Part shown: positions 35,115-42,667 of the stretch, piece after piece
Position numbering within the stretch: the first letter of the stretch is position 1
Layout: every line of letters begins with the position of its first letter
Assembly (NCBI RefSeq): GCF_039527675.1
Contig: NZ_BAAAKI010000024.1
Span: 1 to 64,000, forward strand
Length of the DNA: 64,000 nucleotides
Origin: Luteococcus sanguinis
Lineage (GTDB): Bacteria > Actinomycetota > Actinomycetes > Propionibacteriales > Propionibacteriaceae
Reading direction: 5' to 3'
Made by a program: the position numbers and the translations under genes
The notes under the pieces: generated by a model
What the model saw: only the letters and a program-made list of their open reading frames with translations
Databases searched by the model: none
What the model was told of the DNA's origin: nothing

Positions 35115-36563
35115 TCAGCTCTGCTTGATCCGGTTGGTGAGCTCGGTGACCTGGTTGTAGACGGAGCGACGCTCGCGCAGCATCTCGCGGATCTTGCGGT
35201 CGGCGTGCATGACGGTGGTGTGGTCCTTGCCGCCGAACAGCTGCCCGATCTTGGGCAGGCTCATGTCGGTCAGCTCGCGGCACAGGTACATCGCGATCTG
35301 GCGGGCGGTGACGAGCACGTGCGTGCGGGAGGCGCCGGTCAGCTCCTCCATCGTGATGCCGAAGTAGGCGGCGGTCTCACTCATGATCAGCTGCGGGGTG
35401 ACCTCATTCTCGGTGCCCTCGGGGATCAGGTCCTTCAGCACGATCTGCGCGAGCTCCAGGTCGACTTCCTGTCGCTGCAGGGAGGCGAAGGCGGTGACTC
35501 GGATCAGCGCGCCCTCCAGCTCGCGGATGTTGGTCTGGATCTTGGATGCGATGAACTCGAGCACCTCGGGCCCGGCGGTGAGCCTCTCCGCGGCCGCCTT
35601 CTTCTTCAGGATGGCGATACGGGTCTCGAGGTCCGGCGGCTGGATGTCGGTGATCAGGCCCCACTCGAAGCGCGATCGAAGACGCGCCTCCAGGTGCTCC
35701 AGCGCTTTGGGCGGCCGGTCGGAGGTCATCACGATCTGCTTCTGGGCGTTGTGCAGGGTGTTGAAGGTGTGGAAGAACTCCTCCTGCGTCTGCGTCTTCG
35801 ACTCCAGGAACTGGATGTCGTCGATCAGCAGGATGTCCACGTCGCGGTAGGTGCGCCGGAACTGCGCCGTTCGGTTCTCCGAGATGGCGTTGATGAAGTC
35901 GTTGGTGAGTTCCTCGGTGCTGACGTACTTCACCCGCACCCGGTCGTAGTAGGCGCGGGCATAGTGGCCGATCGCGTGCAGCAGGTGGGTCTTGCCCAGC
36001 CCTGACTGCCCGTAGATCATCAACGGGTTGTAGCTCTTGCCGGGGGCTTCGGCGACGGCTGCGGCAGCGGCGTGCGCGAAGCGGTTGGACGAGCCGATGA
36101 CGAAGGTCTCGAAGGTGTACTTCGGGTTCAGCCGGTCGGCGCCGTCGTCCCCATTCACTCGAGCAGGCGGCAGTGCGACCTCCTGCAGGCGGGGGCGTTC
36201 CGCGTCCTGCTTCGGGACGAACTGTGCGGGCTCGACCTCTTCCTCGTCCTCGACGGTCTCCGGCTCGGCCAGGTTGAGCTCGAGGTCTGGCTCGACGGTG
36301 ATGGCCAGCCGCATCTGCTTGTGGAAGAAGTCGGAGAGCTGTTCCTCGATCGTCCCGCGCATGCGCGTCTCGATGCGTTCGCGGGTGTACTCATTCGGGA
36401 CGGCAACCATGACGGTCGACTCGTGCAGTGTCAGTGGTCTGGTGGACCGCAGCCAGGCCTTGTTCTGACCCTCGGCATTCGCCTGGACGTGCTTCCAGCC
36501 CTTGCGCAGCGCCGTGGCGGGATCGTCCGGGCTTCCTGCGGGACGCACTGCCTGATCGCTCAC
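35115..36563 (-). CDS. dnaA: Chromosomal replication initiator DnaA
   Basis: A 482-residue AAA+ initiator. Domain I is about residues 15-100, domain II is an acidic linker (about 105-155), and domain III has Walker A GQSGLGKTHLLHAIG, Walker B DILLIDDIQFL, and sensor I TSDRPPKALE. Domain IV contains the box-binding helix-turn-helix signature GGKDHTTVMHA and TARQIAMYLCRELT. GTG 36563 is chosen: GAGG lies 6 bases upstream and MSDQAV begins at a plausible length, while the frame stays open 93 codons further without family similarity. It is convergent with tetR and divergent from rpmH. Confidence 0.97.
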   Translation of the reverse strand: MSDQAVRPAGSPDDPATALRKGWKHVQANAEGQNKAWLRSTRPLTLHESTVMVAVPNEYTRERIETRMRGTIEEQLSDFFHKQMRLAITVEPDLELNLAEPETVEDEEEVEPAQFVPKQDAERPRLQEVALPPARVNGDDGADRLNPKYTFETFVIGSSNRFAHAAAAAVAEAPGKSYNPLMIYGQSGLGKTHLLHAIGHYARAYYDRVRVKYVSTEELTNDFINAISENRTAQFRRTYRDVDILLIDDIQFLESKTQTQEEFFHTFNTLHNAQKQIVMTSDRPPKALEHLEARLRSRFEWGLITDIQPPDLETRIAILKKKAAAERLTAGPEVLEFIASKIQTNIRELEGALIRVTAFASLQRQEVDLELAQIVLKDLIPEGTENEVTPQLIMSETAAYFGITMEELTGASRTHVLVTARQIAMYLCRELTDMSLPKIGQLFGGKDHTTVMHADRKIREMLRERRSVYNQVTELTNRIKQS

Positions 36564-36677
36564 TGCCAACCTCAATCGTCCCCTCGGGCCGTCATCCCGA
36601 CCGGGGAGGTCGAGGGCCGTGCCCGTGTGGGCGAAAGTCTCATGCCGTGCTGTCTCATGCCGTGCCCTGCCGGGCGA

Positions 36678-36787
36678 GTGTCCACATAGTTTTCCACAGG
36701 CTGTGCGGTCATTCCAGCTGGTCGCCCCGCGAGGGGCGGCCGGAATCGGCCCACTCAAGGGAACGACTCCCCTCAGCCTGTGGACAA
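36678..36787. other. Second DnaA-box cluster upstream of dnaA
   Basis: GTGTCCACA (36678-36686) and TTTTCCACA (36690-36698) lie in one orientation, and TGTGGACAA (36779-36787) is an exact inverse TTGTCCACA. These may autoregulate dnaA or form part of a bipartite origin with the cluster at 34111-34306. Confidence 0.6.
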
Positions 36788-36931
36788 CCGTCGCCGAGGG
36801 TGATGTCGAAATTACTCGTCCCACGGGGCCATGGGCAAACAAACAGGCGTCTTTTCCATGCCAGCACGGCGTGTCGTCTGGACTACATGGGTGTAATTAC
36901 TCGCGTCAGATCACGCCTTGTCGGGGCCGGT

Positions 36932-36961
36932 TTGGAGAACTGGCACGCATCCCCGTATCGT
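36932..36961 (+). promoter_or_regulatory. Candidate rpmH promoter
   Basis: TTGGAG (36932-36937) and TATCGT (36956-36961) are spaced by 18 bp, about 90 bp before the rpmH start. The match to consensus is moderate. Confidence 0.35.
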
Positions 36962-37052
36962 AGGACGGTCGCCTACTGTGGGCGAAGCACTTCCCTGCGC
37001 CAGTCGGTCTGGCGTTGCTGATCCACCTACGAAGAAAAAGGGAGTAATCCCC

Positions 37053-37190
37053 GTGAGCAAGCGCACCTTCCAGCCGAGCAACCGTCGTCGTTCGCGTACG
37101 CATGGTTTCCGCACCCGCATGAGCACCCGCGCCGGCCGTGCCATTCTGGCTGCCCGTCGTCGCAAGGGCCGCTCCGAGCTGTCTGCCTGA
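37053..37190 (+). CDS. rpmH: 50S ribosomal protein L34
   Basis: A 45-residue, strongly basic protein of the large ribosomal subunit: SKRTFQPSNRRRSRTHGFRT and the ending AARRRKGRSELSA are canonical. GTG 37053 has GGGAG 8 bases upstream; the open frame before it has no family similarity. It starts the rpmH-rnpA-yidD-yidC-jag operon, transcribed away from dnaA. Confidence 0.98.
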   Translation: MSKRTFQPSNRRRSRTHGFRTRMSTRAGRAILAARRRKGRSELSA

Positions 37191-37199
37191 CCTCCGAGG

Positions 37200-37568
37200 G
37201 TGCTGCCCGTCCAGCATCGGATGAGGTCCTCATCCGACTTCCGTGCCGCAATGCGCGGAGGCGTGCGGACGGCCAGACCCACCGTTGTCGTGCACGCACG
37301 GCACAGCCAAAGCCCCCCCACCCGGGTGGGCTTTGTTGTGTCCAAGGCCGTGGGCAACGCCGTCACCCGCAACCGGGTCAAGCGTCGCCTGCGGCATCTT
37401 GTCATTCCGTTGCTGGACGAGTGCCCCGATGCCATCGTGGTCGTCCGGGCACTGCCCCCGGCAGCGTCCGAACCCGACCGTCTGGCGTCCGACCTCAGTG
37501 AGGCCTGGGCACGGACGATGGCCCGGCTCACACAGGGCGGCAGCCCACACGCCAAGGAGACAGGGTGA
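37200..37568 (+). CDS. rnpA: Ribonuclease P protein component
   Basis: A 122-residue basic protein that helps the RNase P RNA cleave pre-tRNA leaders. It starts MLPVQHRMRSSSDF, contains RVGFVVSKAVGNAVTRNRVKRRLRHL, the conserved RNR-type RNA-binding motif, and IVVVRALPPAAS. GTG 37200 follows 9 bp after rpmH with GAGG immediately before. It overlaps yidD by 4 bases. Confidence 0.96.
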   Translation: MLPVQHRMRSSSDFRAAMRGGVRTARPTVVVHARHSQSPPTRVGFVVSKAVGNAVTRNRVKRRLRHLVIPLLDECPDAIVVVRALPPAASEPDRLASDLSEAWARTMARLTQGGSPHAKETG

Positions 37569-37954
37569 AGTACCTGTTGATCGGCTTCGTGCGGCTCTGG
37601 CGTGCCCTCATCTCCCCGCTCTACGGGGATGTGTGCAAGTACCACCCCAGCTGCAGCGCCTATGGCCTGCGCGCCCTGCAGGAGCACGGGGCGATCAAGG
37701 GCAGCTGGCTCACCATCACCAGGATCCTGCGTTGCAATCCCTGGTCGCTGGGCGGCTATGACCCCGTCCCCGGCACTCAGGAGGCCCTTGCTTGGCAAGC
37801 GGAGCAGGCCCAGGGCTCGCAAGCGGAGCAGGCCCAGGGCTCGCAAGCGGAACAGGCCCAGTACTCGCAGGCCGAACAGGCCCGCACCCAGAACTCGTCC
37901 GCGAACCCTGCGGGCACCCCAGATACCCACGAGGTGGACCCATGCACCTGTTGA
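37565..37954 (+). CDS. yidD: Membrane protein insertion efficiency factor YidD, with repeat tail
   Basis: A 129-residue protein that supports YidC-dependent membrane insertion. The conserved part is residues 1-75: LLIGFVRLWRALISPLYG, the cysteine motif YHPSCSAYG, and RILRCNPWSLGGYDPVP. The last 50 residues are an unusual tail of Ser-Gln-Ala-Glu-Gln-Ala-Gln-Gly repeats encoded by 24-bp tandem units, ending in DPCTC. GTG 37565 overlaps the rnpA stop (GTGA), and the 3' end overlaps the yidC start by 13 bases. Confidence 0.94.
   Translation: MKYLLIGFVRLWRALISPLYGDVCKYHPSCSAYGLRALQEHGAIKGSWLTITRILRCNPWSLGGYDPVPGTQEALAWQAEQAQGSQAEQAQGSQAEQAQYSQAEQARTQNSSANPAGTPDTHEVDPCTC
37796..37885 (+). repeat. 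24-bp tandem repeats in yidD 3' end
   Basis: Two identical units at 37796-37819 and 37820-37843, a third diverged unit at 37844-37867 and a partial fourth to 37885. They encode the SQAEQAQG-type tail of YidD, and their number could vary by slippage without breaking the frame. Confidence 0.85.
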
Positions 37955-39063
37955 CCCCCCTGTTGCTGTTCGGTCTCGGCAGCGCCTTCCGCGACATGAT
38001 CAGCGCGATTCTGCAGCCCATCTACTGGGCCGTGTCGGGCATCATCGTCCTCGCCCACAAGCTGTGGTCGCCGCTGTTCGGCGCCGACTCCGGCCTGACG
38101 TGGGTGCTCAGCATCGTCACCCTGACCGTCGTCATCCGTACCCTGCTGATCCCGCTGTTCGTGAAGCAGATCAACTCGGCACGCTCGATGCAGCTGATCC
38201 AGCCGAAGGCGAAGGCGCTGCAGGACAAGTACGGCCACGACCGCGAGCGGCTCGGCCAGGAGACGATGAAGCTCTACCGCGAGGAGGGCGTCAACCCCGC
38301 TGCTTCGTGCCTGCCGCTGCTGCTGCAGATGCCCATCTTCCTGGCGCTGTTCCGGGTGCTCGAGGGCATTGCCCACAACCCCGACCCGATCGTGCGCGGC
38401 CACTTCTTCAAGACCAATCCCGATCTGGTCATCTCGCTGCGCAATGCAGACTTCCTCGGCGCAAGCCTGTCCGGCCGCTTCCTGCCGCTCGGTCAGGGCT
38501 TCGGCGCCACCCAGATCATGGCGCTGGTGCTGATGCTCACCATGACCGCGGTGCTGTTCATCCAGCAGCTGCAGCTGATGCAGAAGAACATGCCCCCGGA
38601 GGCCCTCACCGGCCCCATGGCGCAGCAGCAGAAGATGATGCTCTACATGTTCCCGATCATGTACCTGTTCGGCGGCGTCGCCATCCCGATCGGCGTGCTG
38701 ATCTACTGGATGACCACGAACCTGTGGACGCTCGGCCAGCAGTACATCCTGATCCACAACAACCCGACGCCGAACACCCCGGCCTATGTGGACTGGCAGG
38801 AGCGCATGCGCGCCAAGGGCAAGGATCCCGAGAAGATCGAGGCCGACCGTCGCGCCAAGCGCCTGCGTCGCGTCAGCACCGGCTCCACCGGTGGGGCGAC
38901 CGCGGCGACGCTCGTCGATGACGAGACCACGGACGCGAAGCCGACCGTGCAGCGCCAGGGCGTCAACCGCCAGACCGTCCGCAAGACTGCGGACGGGAAG
39001 CAGCAGACGGTCAACCGCCAGCAGCCCGTCCGGCAGACCCGCAACACGCGCAAGAAGAAGTAG
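37942..39063 (+). CDS. yidC: Membrane protein insertase YidC
   Basis: A 373-residue Oxa1-type insertase. The core has TWVLSIVTLTVVIRTLLIPLFVKQINSARSM with the conserved Arg in the hydrophilic groove, then MQKLQPK-like QLIQPKAKALQDKYG, EGVNPAASCLPLLLQMPIFLALFRVL and a C-terminal helix pair around MLYMFPIMYLFGG. Five transmembrane helices fit the actinobacterial type without a large periplasmic domain. The tail after about residue 290 is basic, rich in Gln/Arg/Thr and Lys, and may bind ribosomes. ATG 37942 has GAGG 7 bases upstream. Confidence 0.95.
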   Translation: MHLLTPLLLFGLGSAFRDMISAILQPIYWAVSGIIVLAHKLWSPLFGADSGLTWVLSIVTLTVVIRTLLIPLFVKQINSARSMQLIQPKAKALQDKYGHDRERLGQETMKLYREEGVNPAASCLPLLLQMPIFLALFRVLEGIAHNPDPIVRGHFFKTNPDLVISLRNADFLGASLSGRFLPLGQGFGATQIMALVLMLTMTAVLFIQQLQLMQKNMPPEALTGPMAQQQKMMLYMFPIMYLFGGVAIPIGVLIYWMTTNLWTLGQQYILIHNNPTPNTPAYVDWQERMRAKGKDPEKIEADRRAKRLRRVSTGSTGGATAATLVDDETTDAKPTVQRQGVNRQTVRKTADGKQQTVNRQQPVRQTRNTRKKK

Positions 39064-39146
39064 CGCGCTCCCCCGTCGTCGACCTCCGGCGGCGGATCCC
39101 CTGGTTCCCGGCGCGCGGCAGTGCGCCACCCGAGAAGGAGAACACC

Positions 39147-39662
39147 ATGAGCGAAGAGCTTGAGAAGGCGGCCGAGGCCGTCGAGGAGAAGGCCCCGCAG
39201 AGCTCGGAGGAGGCCCTCGACGCCGAGGGTGACATTGCCGCCGACTACCTGGAGGAGCTGCTCGACATCGCCGACCTGGACGGCGACATCGACACCTACG
39301 TCGAGGGTGGGCGCGCGCACGTCTCCATCGTCACCGAGGGCGACCAGCTGGTCGGCAAGGACGGGGAGGTGCTGGACGCCCTGCAGGAGCTCGCGCGTCT
39401 GGCCGTGATGACCGAGACCGGTCACCGCAGCCGGCTGATGCTGGACATCGCTGGGCATCGTGAGCGTCGCCGCAAGGAGCTGCAGGTGCTCGCCACCGAC
39501 GCGATCGCCGAGGTCAAGACCTCCGGTGAGTCGGTGCGTCTGGCTCCGATGAACCCCTTCGAGCGCAAGATCGTCCACGACGTCGTCGCCGAGGCGGGTC
39601 TGGTCAGCGAGTCCGAAGGTATGGAGCCGCAGCGTCGGGTGGTCGTGCTGCCCGCCAAGTGA
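39147..39662 (+). CDS. KhpB/Jag RNA-binding protein (KH-R3H)
   Basis: A 171-residue RNA-binding protein. An acidic N-terminal 30 residues precede a KH domain (DYLEELLDIADLDGDIDTYVEGGRAHVSI, VGKDGEVLDALQELARLAV) and a C-terminal R3H domain with the hallmark RLAPMNPFERKIVHDVV and GMEPQRRVVV. It corresponds to Jag/SpoIIIJ-associated protein, always near yidC; in other bacteria it binds mRNA with KhpA. GGAGAA lies before ATG 39147. Confidence 0.93.
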   Translation: MSEELEKAAEAVEEKAPQSSEEALDAEGDIAADYLEELLDIADLDGDIDTYVEGGRAHVSIVTEGDQLVGKDGEVLDALQELARLAVMTETGHRSRLMLDIAGHRERRRKELQVLATDAIAEVKTSGESVRLAPMNPFERKIVHDVVAEAGLVSESEGMEPQRRVVVLPAK

Positions 39663-39676
39663 GCGGGTTGTCGCGA

Positions 39677-39731
39677 TCGAAGCAATGACGTCGAAGCAAT
39701 GACGTCGAAGCAATGACGTCAAGCAATGACG
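39677..39731 (+). repeat. Four 14-bp direct repeats after jag
   Basis: TCGAAGCAATGACG is repeated exactly at 39677-39690, 39691-39704 and 39705-39718, followed by a 13-base copy missing one G at 39719-39731. No spacers exist, so this is not CRISPR. It lies between the jag stop and a terminator. Confidence 0.9.
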
Positions 39732-39734
39732 TGC

Positions 39735-39769
39735 CGAAGGGCCGGGGGATCCACTCCCCCGGCCCTTCG
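39735..39769. terminator. Bidirectional terminator
   Basis: A perfect 14-bp stem (CGAAGGGCCGGGGG and its complement) with a 7-base loop between convergent jag and the uracil-DNA glycosylase gene. Confidence 0.9.
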
Positions 39770-39801
39770 TCTTCCCCTGGGGTGGGCTTGTGTTGCCTCG
39801 G

Positions 39802-40635
39802 TCACAGGCGGCCCAGGACATCGTCCAGCATCTGTTCGGTGAGCCTGCCGGTGAAGGTGTTCTGCTGGCTCACGTGGTAGCAGCCCAGCAGCTGGATGCT
39901 GCGACCTGACGGCGTCATCAGCACCGCCGCGGCACCATGGCCGAACTTCGGAGCCGGACGCGGTACCTGCCAGCCCAGGCGGCGGGCTGCGCCCAGTACC
40001 TGCTGCCATCCGATGCCGCCCAGGGCGAGAATGGAGCGAAGGTCAGGTTCGAGGATGGTCAGCTCGCGGTGCAACCAGGGTGCGCAGGTCGCCTTCTCGA
40101 TCGTCGTCGGGGCATTGTCCGGCGGGGCGCAGTGGACGGGGGCGGTGATCCGGACGCCGGTCAGGGCCAAGCCGTCGGCGGCATGCGTGCTGGTCGGCTG
40201 GTTCGCGTAGCCCGCCCGGTGCAGGGCGGCGAACAGCCAGTCACCCGAGCGGTCGCCGGTGAAGATGCGGCCAGTGCGGTTGGCGCCATTCGCGGCTGGC
40301 GCCAGGCCGACGATCAGGGAGTGTGGATGGGGGTCGCCCCAGCCAGGCACCGGTCGGCCCCAGTAGGGCTGTTCAGCGAAGGAAGATCGCTTGGTGGTCG
40401 CCACCTGCTCGCGCCACGTGACCAGCCGTGGGCAAGCCCGGCAGACCTGGACGCGGGCGTCGAGTTGGTCGAGGGTGCGCGACGATGCGGCCAGGGCCTG
40501 CACCTCGTCCGCGGTGCTGGCTTGCGGGGTCCGCTGGGTGGCCAGATCTTCCGGCCAGCCAGCGCCAGGCGGGACGGGCGACACGAACGGCTCACCGGTG
40601 CCCGGGTGTGGCAGCGATGGTCCATGAGGAGTCAT
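39802..40635 (-). CDS. Uracil-DNA glycosylase, family 5 (UdgB type)
   Basis: A 277-residue base-excision repair enzyme that removes uracil and related deaminated bases. Motif one is GLAPAANGANRTGRIFTGD, the iron-sulphur cysteines begin with CRACPRL, a catalytic-domain segment is TAPVHCAPPDNAPT, and motif two is LLGCYHVSQQNTFTGRLT. This matches the Mycobacterium/Thermus UdgB family. The N-terminal 55 residues before the domain are Pro-rich and disordered. ATG 40635 is chosen; the GGACGG upstream is a weak site, and an earlier TTG start is possible. Confidence 0.9.
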   Translation of the reverse strand: MTPHGPSLPHPGTGEPFVSPVPPGAGWPEDLATQRTPQASTADEVQALAASSRTLDQLDARVQVCRACPRLVTWREQVATTKRSSFAEQPYWGRPVPGWGDPHPHSLIVGLAPAANGANRTGRIFTGDRSGDWLFAALHRAGYANQPTSTHAADGLALTGVRITAPVHCAPPDNAPTTIEKATCAPWLHRELTILEPDLRSILALGGIGWQQVLGAARRLGWQVPRPAPKFGHGAAAVLMTPSGRSIQLLGCYHVSQQNTFTGRLTEQMLDDVLGRL

Positions 40636-40656
40636 CCGTCCAGCTTGCACCGCCTG

Positions 40657-41243
40657 TCAACGCTGCTGTCGGCTCTTGGACGCCAAGACATCCTCCGGGA
40701 CCGTTCCACGTGAAACGTCGGCCGCCTTGGCTGGGCGCGGCCAGATCGTAAAGCTCAGCGCCCACAGGGCCTCGGCGACCACGACGACGGCATCCAGCGA
40801 TGGGTGCGCGACAGCGCCGCTGTCGCCTGGTCGGAGTCGGCGAGCACGATCATCCCGGCCGTGGGCACCGTGGTGACCGCGGCGGCGAGCACCCTCCGCG
40901 CCAGATCACGCCAACAGTTCACCGTGTATGCGCGCCGATTGGCGCGAACCGCGCCGCTCCCCCACTGACCAGATGGGCGAAGCGGACGTCAGCCCAGCGG
41001 ATGAGCACCCTTCCACAGGCCACGGAGAAGCCGATGTAGATCGGAGCCAGCGCGTGCGCAAGACCAAGGGGGTGCCCCTGCCGTGCGCTGACTGCGCTGG
41101 CGACGAGCAACACCAGGTCGATGCCCGGTGCTGCGGCGAGGAGCGCCAGCCCGGCTGCGATGCCCAGCGAGGTACCTGACGGACAAGCCGACCAAGATCA
41201 AATACCAAAAGGCGATTTCGCACCCGAGAATCAACCAGACCAT
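40657..41243 (-). pseudogene. Frameshifted actinobacterial membrane protein gene
   Basis: Pieces of one protein read through three frames. From the ATG at 41243: MVWLILGCEIAFWYLILVGLS up to about 41166; after a shift, GIAAGLALLAAAPGIDLVLL to AHALAPIYIGFSVACG and RWADVRFAHLV, ending near 40920; after another, NCWRDLARRVLAAAVTTVPT to about 40800; and after a third, DAVVVVAEALWALSFTIWP to TGA at 40657. In order they rebuild a roughly 190-residue membrane protein with about five helices, a conserved actinobacterial type often beside a TetR gene. Three independent shifts argue for decay, though base-call errors cannot be excluded. Confidence 0.75.
40702..40717. other. parS-like site 1 (diverged)
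   Basis: CGTTCCACGTGAAACG, compared with TGTTTCACGTGAAACA: the core CACGTGAAAC is intact, with mismatches at one inner and two outer bases. It lies at the 3' end of the decayed membrane gene, about 1.2 kb from the main cluster. Confidence 0.6.
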
Positions 41244-41260
41244 GACAAGAGAGCCTCGTT

Positions 41261-41307
41261 TCTAGCGGGTACGTCTGTACCAAGTAAAGGGGTACGATCG
41301 TGCTAGA
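41261..41307. promoter_or_regulatory. Nested inverted repeats in tetR-type/pseudogene divergent promoter
   Basis: GGTAC-GTCT-GTACC (41268-41281) is a short dyad and TCTAGC/GCTAGA (41261-41266 and 41302-41307) forms an outer one. TACGAT (41293-41298) could be the -10 of the plus-strand gene. The arrangement suits an operator for the TetR-type protein encoded at 41316. Confidence 0.5.
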
Positions 41308-41315
41308 AGCAGCGC

Positions 41316-41918
41316 ATGCCGAAGTTGATCGATCATCGGGCCAGGGAGGTGGCCGTCGCGGAGGCGGCGTGGCGCGTTCTTGAGCACTCGGGCGTGCGTG
41401 GACTGTCCGTGCGCACGGTCGCTGACGAGGCCGGCCTTGCGGTCGGGTCGTTGCGACGCTCCTTCCCCAGCCAGTTCGCGCTGGTGGCCTTCTGTGTGAG
41501 GTTGGTGGCCGAACGTGTGGGCGCCCGTGTACGAACACTTCCACACGATGGCGACCCCTTGGTCATCGCGCAGCAGACCCTGGAGCAGCTGCTCCCGCTG
41601 GACTTGGAGCGCAGGCTGGAGGCACAGGTCTGGTTGTCCCTGTCGCTTGAGGCGCTGGCCGACGATGATCTCCGAGTGGTCTGCGATGGTCTCGACCACG
41701 AGTTGAGGCATCTGGTCTCCTCGGTGGTCTCGCGACTTGTTGGGTCGAGACCCTCCGGGCAGGCGCCTGAGGAGTTGTACGCAGTGGTGGATGGGCTGGC
41801 CCTGCACCTCCTGCGCCAGGATCCTGAAGAAGCCACCGACTGGGCCCTAGACGTCCTGCACAGAACACTGGAAAGAATTGTCGCCGATGTTTCACGTGAA
41901 ACAGAGTCGGTAGACTGA
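41316..41918 (+). CDS. TetR-type transcriptional regulator
   Basis: A 200-residue regulator. The HTH region reads VAEAAWRVLEHSGVRGLSVRTVADEAGLAVGSLRRSFPSQFALVAF, with Arg in place of the usual Tyr-Tyr of the TetR motif, placing it among BetI-like relatives. The C-terminal domain is helical. ATG 41316 lies 72 bp from the decayed membrane gene, divergent, with palindromes between, suggesting it once repressed that gene. Codons near its 3' end (V-S-R-E-T) are a perfect parS site, so the ParB site is embedded in coding DNA. Confidence 0.82.
   Translation: MPKLIDHRAREVAVAEAAWRVLEHSGVRGLSVRTVADEAGLAVGSLRRSFPSQFALVAFCVRLVAERVGARVRTLPHDGDPLVIAQQTLEQLLPLDLERRLEAQVWLSLSLEALADDDLRVVCDGLDHELRHLVSSVVSRLVGSRPSGQAPEELYAVVDGLALHLLRQDPEEATDWALDVLHRTLERIVADVSRETESVD
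41888..41903. other. parS site 2 (perfect)
   Basis: TGTTTCACGTGAAACA, an exact 16-bp consensus palindrome inside the 3' end of the TetR-type gene. ParB should load here. Confidence 0.95.
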
Positions 41919-41944
41919 GGGGCCGTACAACCGAGGAGTCATCA

Positions 41945-42553
41945 ATGACCGTCATCGCCCAAGAGGTGTTCGGCGCCGGCTACGAGCTGGCCGAACGCTA
42001 CGAGCAGATCCTCGCCACGAAGGGCATTGAGTGGGGCCTGATGGGGCCGCGTGAGACCGACCGTCTCTGGGATCGCCACGTCCTCAACGCCGTGGCGCTC
42101 AGCGACTTGATCCCTATAGGTGCGACCGTCGGTGATGTCGGCAGCGGCGCCGGCCTTCCCGGCATTCCTCTCGCCATCAGGCGCCCTGATCTGGAGATGA
42201 CGCTTATCGAGCCCTTGCTGCGACGGTACAACTTCCTGCGGGAGACGATCGACGAGTTGGGCCTGGGAGACCAGGTCCGCGTACAACGACTGCGCGCTGA
42301 GGACTGCGACGAGGTCTTCGACATCGTTACCTGCCGTGCCGTTGCTCCCCTGCCCAAGCTTCTCAAGTGGTGCACCCCCTTGTTCTTCCCCGATGGACAG
42401 TTGGTGGCGCTCAAGGGCTCATCCGCCGCGGCTGAGGTTGAGGAGGCGCAGCGCCAGCTCTCCGCCTCCAGGATGCACGCCGAGGTGCGCCAGATCCGCG
42501 CACACGCCGACACGGAGCCGACCCAGGCCATCGTTGTGGGAGCCCTCCACTAG
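41945..42553 (+). CDS. rsmG: 16S rRNA (guanine-527-N7)-methyltransferase RsmG
   Basis: A 202-residue SAM-dependent enzyme that methylates G527 of 16S rRNA. The typical N-terminal helix region has WGLMGPRETDRLWDRHVLNA; the SAM-binding motif is VGDVGSGAGLPGIPLAI; further marks are MTLIEPLLRRYNFLRE and VTCRAVAPLPKLLKW. Loss of this enzyme gives low-level streptomycin resistance in other bacteria. ATG 41945 is preceded by GAGGAGTC. It comes just before parA as in most Actinobacteria. Confidence 0.96.
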   Translation: MTVIAQEVFGAGYELAERYEQILATKGIEWGLMGPRETDRLWDRHVLNAVALSDLIPIGATVGDVGSGAGLPGIPLAIRRPDLEMTLIEPLLRRYNFLRETIDELGLGDQVRVQRLRAEDCDEVFDIVTCRAVAPLPKLLKWCTPLFFPDGQLVALKGSSAAAEVEEAQRQLSASRMHAEVRQIRAHADTEPTQAIVVGALH

Positions 42554-42583
42554 ACTCGGCAGTCCGAGGCATTCGCGGCACCG

Positions 42584-42599
42584 TGTTTCACGTGAAACG
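42584..42599. other. parS site 3
   Basis: TGTTTCACGTGAAACG, one outer mismatch from the perfect site, in the rsmG-parA spacer. Confidence 0.93.
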
Positions 42600-42624
42600 G
42601 CCAGTCTCGGCGACGGGAAGTCTC

Positions 42625-42640
42625 TGTTTCACGTGAAACG
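42625..42640. other. parS site 4
   Basis: TGTTTCACGTGAAACG, identical to site 3 and 41 bp from it, about 28 bp before the parA start. ParB binding here could affect parAB expression. Confidence 0.93.
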
Positions 42641-42667
42641 GAGCAGGACGAAAGGACCCCGCCTGCG

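Larger units (their letters stand above)
36564..37052. other. dnaA-rpmH intergenic region
   Basis: 489 bp without a gene. It holds the divergent promoters of dnaA and rpmH, a DnaA-box cluster at 36678-36787, a 15-bp tandem duplication (GTCTCATGCCGTGCT at 36637-36651, repeated with one change at 36652-36666), and locally AT-rich stretches near 36808-36860 and 36883-36900. Confidence 0.7.

Noticed and set aside
36563..36842. Longer dnaA start (up to 93 codons upstream)
   Set aside because: Upstream residues have no DnaA similarity and would cover the DnaA-box cluster; GTG 36563 has the proper site.
39677..39731. Possible CRISPR array
   Set aside because: 14-bp units are contiguous without spacers, and no cas gene is near.
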